This document shows positions 1 through 6,559 of a stretch of DNA of 12,533 nucleotides, piece by piece (the first letter of the stretch is position 1; every line of letters begins with the position of its first letter). Origin of the DNA: Rhodoferax sp. (GTDB taxonomy: Bacteria > Pseudomonadota > Gammaproteobacteria > Burkholderiales > Burkholderiaceae_C); assembly GCA_018882485.1 (NCBI GenBank), contig VERU01000028.1, forward strand, positions 1 through 12,533, read 5' to 3'. A program made the translations under genes and the position numbers. The notes beneath the pieces are model-generated. The model made no database searches. It was not told the origin of the DNA and worked only from the letters and a program-made list of their open reading frames with translations.

Positions 1-578
1 CCCCCCGCCATGAACCGACCGGGGTGATCGCCGGATTTGGCTCGCCCGAATTCGATGCGGAGGGCCGGTACATCGAGCTTCGGTTCGATACCCCGTCGGC
101 CCGCCGGTCCCTGGTGAGCGTCTATTTCCCCAGCGGTTCTTCGGGAGAGGATCGCCAGCAGGCCAAATTCCGCTTCCTCGAGGTGTTCTACCCTTACCTG
201 ACGCGGCTGAAGGCGCAGCGGGAGCTGATCCTGTGCGGAGACGTCAACATCGCGCACCGGGAGATCGACCTCAGGAACTGGAAGGGCAATCTCAGGAATT
301 CCGGTTTCCTGCCGGAGGAACGTGCCTGGATGACCCGACTTCTGACGGAGGGCGGCTGGGTCGACGTCTACCGTCGTCTGCACCCCGAAACCACGGGCGA
401 GGCCTACACCTGGTGGAGCAACCGGGGCCAGGCCTGGGCCAAGAATGTGGGGTGGCGGCTGGATTACCATCTGGCGACGCCGCAGCTCGCCGCGCTGGCC
501 CGAAGCGCCGCCATCTACAAGGATCAGCGCTTCAGCGACCATGCGCCGCTGACGGTGGGCTACGACATCCGCTGGTGA
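1..578 (+). CDS. xthA: Exodeoxyribonuclease III, C-terminal part (5' end outside window)
   Basis: DNA-repair nuclease of the exonuclease III/AP endonuclease family; it cuts at abasic sites and degrades duplex DNA from the 3' end using a divalent metal. The reading frame is open from base 3 to the TGA at 576-578, about 191 codons, whereas the family is usually about 255-270 residues, so the N-terminal quarter lies upstream of the window. Visible motifs are the active-site CGDVNIAH (bases 234-257, metal/catalytic Asp and Asn), the IDLRNWKGN segment that follows it, NSGFLPEERAW, the YTWWSNRGQAWAKNVGWRLDY block, and the closing SDHAPL with the catalytic Asp-His pair (534-551). The GTG at 24 is internal to this conserved region and is not the start. 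It is probably a housekeeping gene unrelated to the catabolic genes that follow. Confidence 0.95.
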   Translation, partial: PRHEPTGVIAGFGSPEFDAEGRYIELRFDTPSARRSLVSVYFPSGSSGEDRQQAKFRFLEVFYPYLTRLKAQRELILCGDVNIAHREIDLRNWKGNLRNSGFLPEERAWMTRLLTEGGWVDVYRRLHPETTGEAYTWWSNRGQAWAKNVGWRLDYHLATPQLAALARSAAIYKDQRFSDHAPLTVGYDIRW

Positions 579-615
579 CCGGATCCGGCCTGGCCCGGGC
601 CTAGGACAAACTCTC

Positions 616-644
616 TTGACAGCGGACGCCGCTGCGGCGATGGT
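616..644 (+). promoter_or_regulatory. Possible sigma-70 promoter for the sigma-54 regulator gene
   Basis: A perfect TTGACA (616-621) lies in the 95-base gap between xthA and the regulator. With a 17-bp spacer the -10 would be GATGGT (639-644), which matches TATAAT only at positions 2, 3 and 6. A start near base 650 would leave a leader of about 20 bases before the ATG at 674. The weak -10 makes this a suggestion only. Confidence 0.35.
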
Positions 645-673
645 CAAGGGCTTCCCTCCGGTTGCCCCTGCCC

Positions 674-2623
674 ATGAAAAGCGTCCAGAACGAACACATC
701 GCCACCGTGATGCAGGTGGCTGCCGACGGCACCGGCGCGCCGGCCGCGGCGCGCCATGACGCGATCATCCGCGACTCCTGGTTGCGCTGTGTGCACGAAC
801 ATCGGCTGGACCCCACCCGCATGCAGGAGGCCGTGATCCTTCCGCAGTCCCGCATCCGGGAGCATCAGGACCAGATGGAGGCGTTCCTGCACATCGCCCG
901 CCATGGGCTCGAGTCGCTGTACAGCAAGGTGGCCGGACTGGGCTATGTGGTGCTCCTGACGGACGCACGCGGGGTCACGGTCGATTTCCTGGGTGATCTG
1001 GTGTTCGAGCCCAGTCTGCGCAAGGCGGGCCTGTACCTGGGTGCCGACTGGAGCGAGGTGCACGCCGGTACCTGCGGCGTGGGCACCTGCATCAACACGG
1101 GCGAAGCCCTGACCGTGCATCTGGAGGACCATTTCGACGCCACCCACATTCCGCTGACCTGCACGGCCGCCCCGGTGTTCAGCAGCCAGGGACGGCTCAG
1201 CGCGGTGCTTGACATCTCGCAGCTGAGTTCGTCCCAGCCCAAGGAAAGTCAGCACCTGGCACTGCAGCTGGTGACGATGCATGCGCAGGCCATCGAGAAC
1301 GCGGCGTTTCTGCACCGCCACCGCAGTGACTGGTTGCTCCGTCTTTCCGGTGCCCCTCAGTTCCTGGATGTGCAGCCGGACTATCTGCTGGCCCTGGACC
1401 CTGCCGGCCGGGTCATCGGCCACAACCGTCGGGCGCAGCGGGATCTGTTGCCGGGGCGGAGCCCAAGCGGGCTGCTGGGCGTCGCCTTCGAGGACCTGTT
1501 CGAGCTGCCGTTCTCGCAGATCGGCCGGTTCGTGCAGAACCAGCCGTCGGACCAGCGGGCGGTGATGCACGGGCGCAGTGGGCGGCTGCTGTTCCTGTCG
1601 GTCACCGCGCCCCCGCGAGCGGCCATGACGCCTTTTGCGGTGGCCGACCGGCCGGTGCCGCGGCCCCTGGCCGAGCTGTCGGCCGGCGATGCCGCCCTGG
1701 ACCGGCAGATCCAGCGGGCGGCTCGGCTGGTCAACTCGCCCATCAGCCTGCTGATCACGGGGGAGACCGGCGCTGGCAAGGAGTATTTCGCCAAGGCGGT
1801 GCACGCCAGCAGCGAGCGGCGGGCACGCCCTTTTATCGCGGTCAACTGCGCGGCCATCCCCGAGTCGCTGATCGAGAGCGAGCTCTTTGGTTACGCGCCC
1901 GGCAGCTTTTCCGGGGCCGCCAGTCGCGGCAAGCGGGGCCTGATCACCGAGGCGGATGGCGGGACCCTGTTTCTGGATGAAATTGGCGACATGCCGCTGG
2001 CCTTGCAGGCGCGACTGCTGCGGGTGCTGTCGGAGCATGAGGTCCAGCCAGTGGGCGCGAACCGGCCCATTGCGGTCAACATCCGCGTCATTGCCGCGAC
2101 CCACGCCCCGCTGGAATCGCTGGTGCAGGCGGGACGATTCCGGGACGACCTGTACTACCGGATCAACGGCGCCCATATCCTGCTGCCCGCCCTGCGTGAC
2201 CGCTCGGACCTGCCGTCCATGATCGATCGCCTGCTCGGCGGGCGAGCCCTGCAGCCCGATGCCCGGGCGGTGTTGCTGGCCTACCATTGGCCCGGCAATC
2301 TGCGGGAGCTGCGCAATGTGCTGCAGTACGCCCTGAGCGTCAGCGGCGAGGGCGCCGTGGGCCTGGAGGATCTGCCGGAGCTGCAGTCGGTCCGCGCGGC
2401 CCCGCTGCAGGCCCGTCGTCCGCCGCCCGGTGGCGTTCCCCCCCTGCAACGCCCGGCCGCCGTCAACCCACCCGAGGACGCGGCCTTGCGGCAGGTGCTG
2501 CAGTCTGCCCAGTGGAACGTGAGCCGCGCGGCGCGGGACCTCGGGGTGTCGCGCATGACCTTGTACCGCCACATGGCGCGCTCCGGCATCGTGCCGCCCA
2601 ACCGCCAGGCTGCGGGCGAGTGA
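674..2623 (+). CDS. Sigma-54-dependent transcriptional activator, AcoR-like (GAF, PAS-like, AAA+, Fis-type HTH)
   Basis: Bacterial enhancer-binding protein of 649 residues from the ATG at 674. An in-frame TTG at 662 would add four residues; neither start has a clear ribosome site, and I prefer the ATG. The N-terminus carries the DSWLRC signature of AcoR-type regulators (residues 34-39), then a GAF-like sensor (about 75-185) and a PAS-like stretch (about 230-310). The AAA+ domain shows Walker A GETGAGKE (363-370), a sigma-54 contact loop reading GSFSGA (410-415) instead of the consensus GAFTGA, Walker B TLFLDE (431-436), FRDDLYYRI (489-497) and WPGNLREL (539-546). A Fis-type helix-turn-helix ends the protein (about 602-640). 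There is no phosphoreceiver domain, so it probably responds to a small molecule bound by GAF or PAS. The downstream gap carries a sigma-54 promoter with matching enhancer and IHF sites, so its likely target is the adjacent monooxygenase gene. The inducer is unknown. Confidence 0.93.
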   Translation: MKSVQNEHIATVMQVAADGTGAPAAARHDAIIRDSWLRCVHEHRLDPTRMQEAVILPQSRIREHQDQMEAFLHIARHGLESLYSKVAGLGYVVLLTDARGVTVDFLGDLVFEPSLRKAGLYLGADWSEVHAGTCGVGTCINTGEALTVHLEDHFDATHIPLTCTAAPVFSSQGRLSAVLDISQLSSSQPKESQHLALQLVTMHAQAIENAAFLHRHRSDWLLRLSGAPQFLDVQPDYLLALDPAGRVIGHNRRAQRDLLPGRSPSGLLGVAFEDLFELPFSQIGRFVQNQPSDQRAVMHGRSGRLLFLSVTAPPRAAMTPFAVADRPVPRPLAELSAGDAALDRQIQRAARLVNSPISLLITGETGAGKEYFAKAVHASSERRARPFIAVNCAAIPESLIESELFGYAPGSFSGAASRGKRGLITEADGGTLFLDEIGDMPLALQARLLRVLSEHEVQPVGANRPIAVNIRVIAATHAPLESLVQAGRFRDDLYYRINGAHILLPALRDRSDLPSMIDRLLGGRALQPDARAVLLAYHWPGNLRELRNVLQYALSVSGEGAVGLEDLPELQSVRAAPLQARRPPPGGVPPLQRPAAVNPPEDAALRQVLQSAQWNVSRAARDLGVSRMTLYRHMARSGIVPPNRQAAGE

Positions 2624-2652
2624 CAACTGTCACACCGGGCTGTGACAGTTGT
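2623..2652. promoter_or_regulatory. Candidate enhancer (upstream activating sequence) for the sigma-54 activator
   Basis: A perfect 12-bp inverted repeat, ACAACTGTCACA (2623-2634) and TGTGACAGTTGT (2641-2652), is separated by CCGGGC. Its first base is the last base of the regulator's stop codon. Its centre lies about 117 bp upstream of the start expected from the sigma-54 promoter at 2729-2744, a typical enhancer distance. Fis-type HTH dimers usually bind such dyads. It could fold as an RNA hairpin, but no T-run follows, so a terminator is less likely. Confidence 0.7.
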
Positions 2653-2674
2653 TCCAGTGGTACAGCGAGGCGAC

Positions 2675-2698
2675 TTCGAAAAATGTGTTTTTTTCGAA
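2675..2698. repeat. AT-rich inverted repeat between enhancer and promoter
   Basis: TTCGAAAAA (2675-2683) and its reverse complement TTTTTCGAA (2690-2698) flank a 6-base loop, TGTGTT. The sequence TTCGAAAAAT also occurs as a direct repeat. The A/T tracts stand out sharply from the GC-rich surroundings and adjoin the IHF site, so they may provide curvature or the A-rich side that IHF sites often have. Confidence 0.6.
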
Positions 2699-2699
2699 A

Positions 2700-2712
2700 A
2701 ATCAATGACTTA
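2700..2712 (+). promoter_or_regulatory. IHF binding site
   Basis: AATCAATGACTTA matches the integration host factor consensus WATCAANNNNTTR at every defined position. It is preceded by A/T tracts and lies between the candidate enhancer (2623-2652) and the sigma-54 promoter (2729-2744), where IHF typically bends DNA to bring the activator to RNA polymerase. Confidence 0.75.
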
Positions 2713-2728
2713 CGGGACTGCCCTGGCC

Positions 2729-2744
2729 TGGCACGACATTTGAT
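2729..2744 (+). promoter_or_regulatory. Sigma-54 (-24/-12) promoter of the monooxygenase gene
   Basis: TGGCACG (2729-2735) is a perfect -24 element. After the 4-base spacer ACAT comes TTGAT (2740-2744), which differs from the TTGCA consensus by A for C at -12. The GG of -24 is exactly 10 bases from the G of -12, the required spacing. Transcription should begin near 2755, giving a leader of about 46 bases before the ATG at 2801. Confidence 0.82.
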
Positions 2745-2800
2745 AGTTCAGTTTGACCGGCCGCGTATCGCCGTGCCGGCAACCATCAGGAGACTCCCAC

Positions 2801-4609
2801 ATGACCGATACCACCCCTTCCGGACGGGCCACGCGCTGGCTGTCCGATTTCGAGGCTGCCCTGACCGGGGGGCGTGCCGATGCCGTGACGGCGCTGTTCG
2901 ATGCCGACTGTTACTGGCGCGACCTGGTCGCCTTCACCTGGAACATCCGCACGCAGGAAGGGTACGCGGCCATTGCCGACATGTTGCAGCACCGCCTGGG
3001 CGATGTCGCGCCCTCGCAGTTCCGGCTCGAGGGCGAGGCCACCGAAGCCGATGGCGTGGTGGATGCCTGGTTCACCTTCGAGACCCGGGTGGCCCGTGGC
3101 CGCGGCCATCTGCGCCTCAAGTCGGCAGGGGGGGCTGATCGGGCCTGGACCCTGTTGACCACCATGACCGAGCTCAAGGGTTTTGAAGAAAAGAAGGGTG
3201 AACGCCGCATCAAGGGGGCCGAACACGGTGCCTTCAAGGATCGCAAGAGCTGGCTGGAGTTGCGGCAGCAGGAGCAGGCGCGCCTGGGCTATGAAGAGCA
3301 GCCCTATGTGGTGATCATCGGGGGGGGGCAGGGCGGCATCATGCTGGCGGCGCGGCTGCGCCGGCTGGGTGTTCCCACCATCGTGGTCGAGAAGAACGAG
3401 AAGCCGGGTGACAGCTGGCGCAAGCGCTACAAGACCCTGTGCCTGCACGATCCGGTCTGGTACGACCACCTGCCCTACCTGCCCTTCCCCGACGACTGGC
3501 CGGTGTTCGCACCCAAGGACAAGGTGGGCGACTGGCTGGAGATGTACACCAAGGTGATGGAGATCAACTACTGGGGCTCCACCACCGCCAAGAAGGCACG
3601 CTTCGATGAAGCGCGCGGTGAATGGGAAGTGGTGGTGGACCGAGCCGGCCAGGAGGTGGTGCTGCGCCCCAAGCAGCTGGTGTTTGCCCTCGGGGTGTCG
3701 GGCTACCCGAACGTGCCGAAGATTCCCGGTGCGGAGAATTTCCTGGGCGACCAGCACCATTCCAGCAAGCACCCTGGGCCGGAAGCCTACAAGGGCAAAA
3801 AGGCCGTGGTGCTGGGTTCCAACAACTCGGCGCACGACATCTGCGCCGCGCTCTGGGAAAACGGTGCCGACGTGACCATGGTGCAGCGCACCAGCACCCA
3901 TATCGCGCCGTCCGACGCGCTCATGGAACTGGCCCTGGGCGGCCTGTACAGCGAGCAGGCGGTGAAGAACGGCATCGACCACCACAAGGCCGACCTGATC
4001 TTCGCCAGCGTGCCCTACAAGATCATGCACACCTTCCACATCCCGGTGTACGACGAGATGAAGCGGCGCGAGGCCGACCTTTACGGCCGCCTGGAAAAGG
4101 CGGGTTTCATGCTGGACTTCGGCGACGACGGCTCCGGCCTCTTCATGAAGTACCTGCGCCGCGGTTCGGGCTATTACATCGATGTGGGGGCCAGCGAATT
4201 GGTGGCCAACGGCAGCATCAAGCTCAAGAGCCACAATAACATCGAGCGCATCAACCCCAGGAGCGTGACCCTGAGCGACGGCACCGAGCTGCCGGCCGAC
4301 CTGGTGGTCTATGCTACCGGTTACGGTTCCATGAACCACTGGCTGGCCGATCTGGTCTCGCCCGAGGTGGCCGACCGGGTGGGCAAGGTCTGGGGCCTGG
4401 GTTCCAGCACCACCAAGGACCCCGGCCCCTGGGAAGGTGAGCTGCGCAACATGTGGAAGCCCACCAACCAGCCCCAGCTGTGGATCCATGGCGGCAACCT
4501 GCACCAGAGCCGGCACTACTCGCAGTTTCTGTCGCTGCAGCTCAAGGCCCGCTTCGAGGGCCTGGCAACCCCGGTGTACGGTCAGGCGGCGGTGCATCAC
4601 CTGAGGTGA
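2801..4609 (+). CDS. Flavin-dependent monooxygenase with N-terminal SnoaL/NTF2-like domain
   Basis: Predicted FAD- and NAD(P)H-dependent oxygenase of 602 residues, related to flavin-containing and Baeyer-Villiger-type monooxygenases (CzcO/TrkA-like flavoproteins). The ATG at 2801 follows AGGAGA (2788-2793) by 7 bases. An in-frame codon at 2753 lies at the predicted transcription start and is not used. Residues about 10-130 look like a SnoaL/NTF2-type alpha+beta domain. The FAD-binding Rossmann motif is GGGQGG (174-179), followed by VEKNEKPGDSWRKRY. An FMO-like signature, FLGDQHHSSKH (314-324), is followed by the NAD(P)H Rossmann motif VVLGSNNSAHD (336-346). ATGY (505-508) is the usual C-terminal flavoprotein signature. 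No signal peptide or membrane segment is seen, so it is probably cytoplasmic. The family and cofactors are clear; the substrate is not. Its own sigma-54 promoter suggests induction by the pathway substrate through the upstream activator. Confidence 0.9.
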   Translation: MTDTTPSGRATRWLSDFEAALTGGRADAVTALFDADCYWRDLVAFTWNIRTQEGYAAIADMLQHRLGDVAPSQFRLEGEATEADGVVDAWFTFETRVARGRGHLRLKSAGGADRAWTLLTTMTELKGFEEKKGERRIKGAEHGAFKDRKSWLELRQQEQARLGYEEQPYVVIIGGGQGGIMLAARLRRLGVPTIVVEKNEKPGDSWRKRYKTLCLHDPVWYDHLPYLPFPDDWPVFAPKDKVGDWLEMYTKVMEINYWGSTTAKKARFDEARGEWEVVVDRAGQEVVLRPKQLVFALGVSGYPNVPKIPGAENFLGDQHHSSKHPGPEAYKGKKAVVLGSNNSAHDICAALWENGADVTMVQRTSTHIAPSDALMELALGGLYSEQAVKNGIDHHKADLIFASVPYKIMHTFHIPVYDEMKRREADLYGRLEKAGFMLDFGDDGSGLFMKYLRRGSGYYIDVGASELVANGSIKLKSHNNIERINPRSVTLSDGTELPADLVVYATGYGSMNHWLADLVSPEVADRVGKVWGLGSSTTKDPGPWEGELRNMWKPTNQPQLWIHGGNLHQSRHYSQFLSLQLKARFEGLATPVYGQAAVHHLR

Positions 4610-4621
4610 CCGGCGCTTGCC

Positions 4622-4672
4622 CGCTTCGGCTCAGCGTCCCCGCAATTCCTCGGAGGGCGTGCAGCCGAAGCG
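4622..4672. repeat. Long-loop inverted repeat at the convergent gene ends
   Basis: CGCTTCGGCT (4622-4631) and AGCCGAAGCG (4663-4672) are perfect 10-bp arms separated by 31 bases. The left arm lies in the 21-base gap between the monooxygenase and the convergent regulator; the right arm lies inside the regulator's last codons. It could be a bidirectional hairpin, but the long loop and lack of a T-run leave it unproven. Confidence 0.3.
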
Positions 4673-5593
4673 CTGGCGGTAGTAGGCTGCGAAGCGCCCC
4701 ATGTGCACGAAGCCCAGCTGCAGAGCCACGTCGGTGACCGATGTGGCTCTGCCGGCGGCATGGGCTTCGCGCAAGGCCTCGCGCGCCCGGTCCAGCCGCA
4801 GGCCTCTGGCGTATCCCGAGAGGGTCTGGTCCAGATGCCGCCGGAAGGCCGCTTCCAGGGCGCGCGGACCGACGCAGGCAACGCGTGCCACCTCGGCCGG
4901 GCGCAGGTTCTCGTGGGCGTGGGCGTGCAGGTAGTCCAGAGCCCGCCGCAGGTGCCTGGGTTCCGGGGAGGCCGGTCGTGCTGGATCCGTCGCGGGTTCG
5001 GCCAGCAGGTCCAGTCCCTGGACCAGAAAGGCTTCCATGGTTTTGCAGGCCGCGGCATGCCGCAGCCATTGGGCACCGTGCGCATGGAGGTTGCGCGTGA
5101 GGTCGCCCACAGCCTGCCACCAGGCCGCCACCGCAGGATCCGCCCGGGATCGGGTGAGCGACCAGTTCGGCGGAGCCGTTTGCGCTCCGGCCTGGCGCAT
5201 CAGTGTCCGCGGTACCTGCAGCATGACCATGCTGCAGTCATCGCTCCAGACCATGCGGGTGCGCGCGCGCGGTCGCAGCATGCCCATGCGGTGCGGGTCC
5301 ACCCAGGCCTCCTGGTCATCGCAGCGCAGCCGCGCCCTGCCGCTCAGCGGCAGCTGCAGCAGGTAGAAGTCGCCGCGTTCGCCCGGGTCGATCTCGACTT
5401 CGGCACCGTAACTCAGCACATTGATGGCGACCCGGCCCAGCCGCAGCTGGTTGTGGCGCGCCTCGAAATGCTGGCCGCCCGCGCGGACGTGCAGATGATG
5501 CGGCGAGAGCACGCGCCCCACCTGTTCGCGGGCCTGCTCCGCCGAGCGTGCCCGGATCAAGGGATAGGCGTCGAGCAACTGCTGCCTGTTCAT
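4631..5593 (-). CDS. AraC/XylS-family transcriptional regulator
   Basis: Transcription factor of 320 residues starting MNRQQLL. The ATG at 5593 was preferred over an upstream in-frame GTG at 5650, because the extension (19 residues) is not conserved-looking and would run into the control region. Residues about 25-190 form a cupin-like effector domain of the AraC_binding_2 type found in XylS/AntR-like regulators, with RLGRVAINVLSYGAEVEIDPG and DFYLLQLPLSGRARL. The C-terminus has two helix-turn-helix motifs, around 230-254 and 285-306 (SVTDVALQLGFVHMGRFAAYY), followed by the AraC-family ending FGCTPSEELRG. It is divergent from the cyclase-iorAB-M20 operon, and XylS-like direct repeats lie between them, so it probably activates that operon. 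XylS relatives often sense aromatic carboxylates; the effector here is unknown. It runs convergent to the monooxygenase gene with a 21-base gap. Confidence 0.92.
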   Translation of the reverse strand: MNRQQLLDAYPLIRARSAEQAREQVGRVLSPHHLHVRAGGQHFEARHNQLRLGRVAINVLSYGAEVEIDPGERGDFYLLQLPLSGRARLRCDDQEAWVDPHRMGMLRPRARTRMVWSDDCSMVMLQVPRTLMRQAGAQTAPPNWSLTRSRADPAVAAWWQAVGDLTRNLHAHGAQWLRHAAACKTMEAFLVQGLDLLAEPATDPARPASPEPRHLRRALDYLHAHAHENLRPAEVARVACVGPRALEAAFRRHLDQTLSGYARGLRLDRAREALREAHAAGRATSVTDVALQLGFVHMGRFAAYYRQRFGCTPSEELRGR

Positions 5594-5623
5594 GCGGTGA
5601 TCCGGGGCCCTGGTGTGGGTGCG

Positions 5624-5635
5624 TGACACGTGGCA
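5624..5635. promoter_or_regulatory. Near-palindrome in the divergent control region
   Basis: TGACACGTGGCA is symmetric around a central CACGTG (10 of 12 positions). It lies 31 bases upstream of the AraC-type gene start and 20 bases before the direct repeats. It could be an extra operator or chance; no factor can be named. Confidence 0.25.
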
Positions 5636-5654
5636 TCCATCCCGCCGCACCGGC

Positions 5655-5690
5655 TGCGCCGTCCGGATAGCCTCGTGCGGTTTACGGATA
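5655..5690 (+). promoter_or_regulatory. XylS-like operator: two direct repeats 21 bp apart
   Basis: TGCG-N6-GGATA occurs twice, at 5655-5669 and 5676-5690, with start-to-start spacing of 21 bp (two helical turns). The XylS half-site on the Pm promoter is TGCA-N6-GGNTA, also repeated every 21 bp. The adjacent gene encodes a XylS/AraC-type protein whose two HTH motifs would contact each half-site in tandem. Confidence 0.78.
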
Positions 5691-5718
5691 GCTGTCGATG
5701 CCCAGACGCCTCTAGACT
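5690..5718 (+). promoter_or_regulatory. Activator-dependent promoter of the cyclase-iorAB-M20 operon
   Basis: TAGACT (5713-5718) is a plausible -10 and lies 22 bp after the promoter-proximal GGATA. In Pm, recalled from memory, the -10 is TAGGCT about 21 bp after the repeat. The -35 position (about 5690-5695, AGCTGT) is poor and abuts or overlaps the operator, as expected for a class II activator-dependent promoter. Transcription would start near 5725, leaving a leader of about 40 bases. Confidence 0.6.
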
Positions 5719-5764
5719 CCGACTATAGCCGTCCCATTCATCCGTTACAACGAGGAGATGTCCC

Positions 5765-6544
5765 ATGAGCACCGCCCTGGCTTCCTTTGCCGCCGCCCTG
5801 GCCAGCGGCAGCGTCCGCATCGTCGATCTCACCCAGACCCTGTCGGAAGATTTTCCGCCGCTGGTGCTGCCCCCCCAGTTCGGGCAGGTCGCGGCCTTCA
5901 AGATGGAGCGCATCTCCCGGTACGACGAGGCCGGTCCGGGCTGGTACTGGAACAACTTCTCCTGCGGTGAGCACACCGGCACCCATTTCGATGCGCCGGC
6001 TCACTGGATTTCCGGCAAGGACCATCCGAACAACACGGTCGACACCATCGATGCCAGCAATTTCCTGGCGCCGGTAGTGGTGGTCGATGCCAGCGCCCAG
6101 GTGGCGGGTAATGCCGACTGGCTGCTCACGATCGAATACCTGCAGGCCTGGGAGGCACGGCACGGCACCATTCCTGCGGGTGCCTGGGTGGCCTTCCGCA
6201 CCGACTGGTCCAGGCGGATTTCCGATCCGGTCTCCTATGTCAACCTGAAGGAGGATGGCGCGCACACCCCGGGTCCGACGCAGGCGGCCGTGGAGTTCCT
6301 CATCGGGCGGGGCGTGCACGGGTTCGCCGTGGAAACCATCAACACCGATGCGGGGCAGTCCTACGCGTGGCCGCTGGCCTATCCCTGCCATACGCTGATG
6401 CATGGGGCCAACCGGTTCGGTCTGCAGTGCCTGAAGAACCTGGACCAGCTGCCCCCCACCGGGGCCCTGATCGTTGCCGCGCCGCTGAAGATCAAGGGGG
6501 GCTCGGGCAGTCCGCTGCGCGTGCTCGCGCTGGTGCCCGCCTGA
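5765..6544 (+). CDS. Cyclase-family metal-dependent hydrolase (kynurenine formamidase / isatin hydrolase-like)
   Basis: Predicted amide hydrolase of 259 residues in the cyclase family (PF04199), which includes kynurenine formamidase and isatin hydrolase. The ATG at 5765 follows GAGGAG (5752-5757) by 7 bases. The family metal site is intact: HTGTHFDAPAH at 70-80 gives His70, His74, Asp76 and His80, and a second histidine-rich segment, CHTLMH (208-213), lies near the C-terminus. Aromatic residues just before the motif (GPGWYWNNF, 57-65) could line an aromatic substrate pocket. There is no signal peptide. It is the first gene of a four-gene operon and sits directly before 2-oxoacid oxidoreductase subunits, so ring opening of a cyclic amide to an aryl-2-oxoacid, for example isatin to isatinate, would fit. 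That substrate is inference; other formamides, lactams or cyclic esters remain possible. Confidence 0.9.
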   Translation: MSTALASFAAALASGSVRIVDLTQTLSEDFPPLVLPPQFGQVAAFKMERISRYDEAGPGWYWNNFSCGEHTGTHFDAPAHWISGKDHPNNTVDTIDASNFLAPVVVVDASAQVAGNADWLLTIEYLQAWEARHGTIPAGAWVAFRTDWSRRISDPVSYVNLKEDGAHTPGPTQAAVEFLIGRGVHGFAVETINTDAGQSYAWPLAYPCHTLMHGANRFGLQCLKNLDQLPPTGALIVAAPLKIKGGSGSPLRVLALVPA

Positions 6545-6559
6545 GCGGAGGCCTTCGGC

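Noticed and set aside
24..578. GTG at 24 as the start of a short complete gene
   Set aside because: The frame is open to the left edge and the protein begins in the middle of the exonuclease III fold, so the gene is cut by the window edge.
592..601. Self-complementary GGCCCGGGCC after xthA as a terminator
   Set aside because: It is a 10-base palindrome without a loop and without a T-run.
644..2626. 660-codon open frame on the minus strand opposite the sigma-54 regulator
   Set aside because: The translation is low-complexity (rich in Gln, His, Arg, Gly) with no motifs, while the plus strand encodes a clear AcoR-like protein. Long antisense frames are common in GC-rich genes.
2623..2652. Reading the perfect dyad as a rho-independent terminator of the regulator gene
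   Set aside because: No T-run follows the second arm, and its position relative to the IHF and sigma-54 sites fits an enhancer better. A dual role is not excluded.
2786..4600. 604-codon open frame opposite the monooxygenase
   Set aside because: It is a codon-bias shadow with no recognisable domain; the plus-strand flavoprotein motifs are unambiguous.
5724..5729. TATAGC as the -10 of the operon promoter
   Set aside because: The matching -35 position (about 5701-5706) has no resemblance to TTGACA, and the spacing to the direct repeats fits TAGACT at 5713 better.
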